A stretch of DNA of 30,277 nt, taken from NCBI GenBank assembly GCA_002307275.1, contig DBTX01000036.1, forward strand, positions 1 to 30,277. The letters are read 5' to 3'. Source of the stretch: Hungateiclostridiaceae bacterium UBA1305 (GTDB lineage: Bacteria; Bacillota; Clostridia; Acetivibrionales; DTU013). Positions 30,265 through 30,277 of the stretch are shown in pieces; position 1 is the first letter of the stretch; each line of letters starts with the position of its first letter. The translations under genes and the position numbers were made by a program. The notes beneath the pieces are model-generated. The model was not told the origin of the DNA, did no database searches, and was given only the letters and a program-made list of their open reading frames with translations.

Positions 30265-30277
30265 TATTTTTATCCAC

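Larger units (their letters stand above)
29755..30277 (+). mobile_element. IS66-family element, left end, decayed
   Basis: The element begins with GTAAGCGTAAACGC, the typical IS66 terminal inverted repeat (starting GTAAGCG). tnpA follows after about 120 bases, and the first 15 codons of tnpB after that. The tnpB similarity is then lost at about 30252, so the element is interrupted or rearranged; the transposase gene tnpC is not present before the window ends. Confidence 0.75.

Overview
The window looks like a chromosomal segment of an anaerobic Firmicute of class Clostridia. The pointers are medium-low GC, strong Shine-Dalgarno sites and sigma-A type promoters, an anaerobic class III ribonucleotide reductase with NrdR boxes, a NifX/Mrp/DUF134 iron-sulfur cluster, a remnant of a SCIFF-peptide maturase (a clostridial hallmark), iron-sulfur flavoprotein and DUF2284 genes, and no visible aerobic respiration genes. 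No rRNA, tRNA or CRISPR array was seen.

Layout. (1) 132-6095, minus strand: a compact operon of M20 peptidase, TetR regulator, MFS transporter, CapA-like phosphoesterase-fold protein and an atypical M24 (creatinase/prolidase-fold) protein, with a palindromic operator at the M20 promoter. (2) 6369-7543, plus: MarR regulator and a SAM methyltransferase. (3) 7569-8490, minus: three gene remnants in a row (beta-lactamase-fold hydrolase, SCIFF maturase, IscU/NifU scaffold). (4) 8534-11447, plus: nrdD-nrdG behind two NrdR boxes. (5) 11460-14672, minus: a DUF134 regulator, then NifX-like protein, two ferredoxin-MinD ATPases and a second NifX-like protein, a cluster-carrier module of the ORP/Mrp type. 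(6) 14855-15439: gene fragments. (7) 15439-22222, minus: an attenuator-like leader, FmdE-family protein, methyltransferase, and a complete peptide/nickel-type ABC importer. Its two ATPase domains lie in one reading frame interrupted by a UGA at a conserved cysteine. (8) 22294-25968: AbiE toxin-antitoxin remnants, an intact AbiL-like (RloA/RloB) defence pair and a nonsense-interrupted large serine recombinase. (9) 26240-29569: a redox cluster (DUF2284, iron-sulfur flavoprotein, PNPOx-like protein, nitroreductase, HxlR regulator) with a duplicated promoter region. (10) 29755 to the end: the left end of a decayed IS66-family element.

How the parts connect. Four minus-strand promoters (near 6300, 8500, 12025 and 14745) share the same unusual core, TTGAC(A/G)TATG followed by CTCA or a close variant, with identical 17-base spacers. 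Two of them have a second related site just past the -10. They precede the M20 region, the remnant array, the DUF134 gene and the NifX/ATPase operon, so a small regulon is likely, with DUF134 the obvious candidate regulator. The strongest oddities are this shared promoter, the UGA at the third oligo_HPY cysteine with an eight-fold DKA repeat in the same gene, the structured leader of the FmdE operon, and the duplicated HxlR-type promoter. At least seven loci are broken or partial genes, so the segment has seen repeated deletion and insertion.
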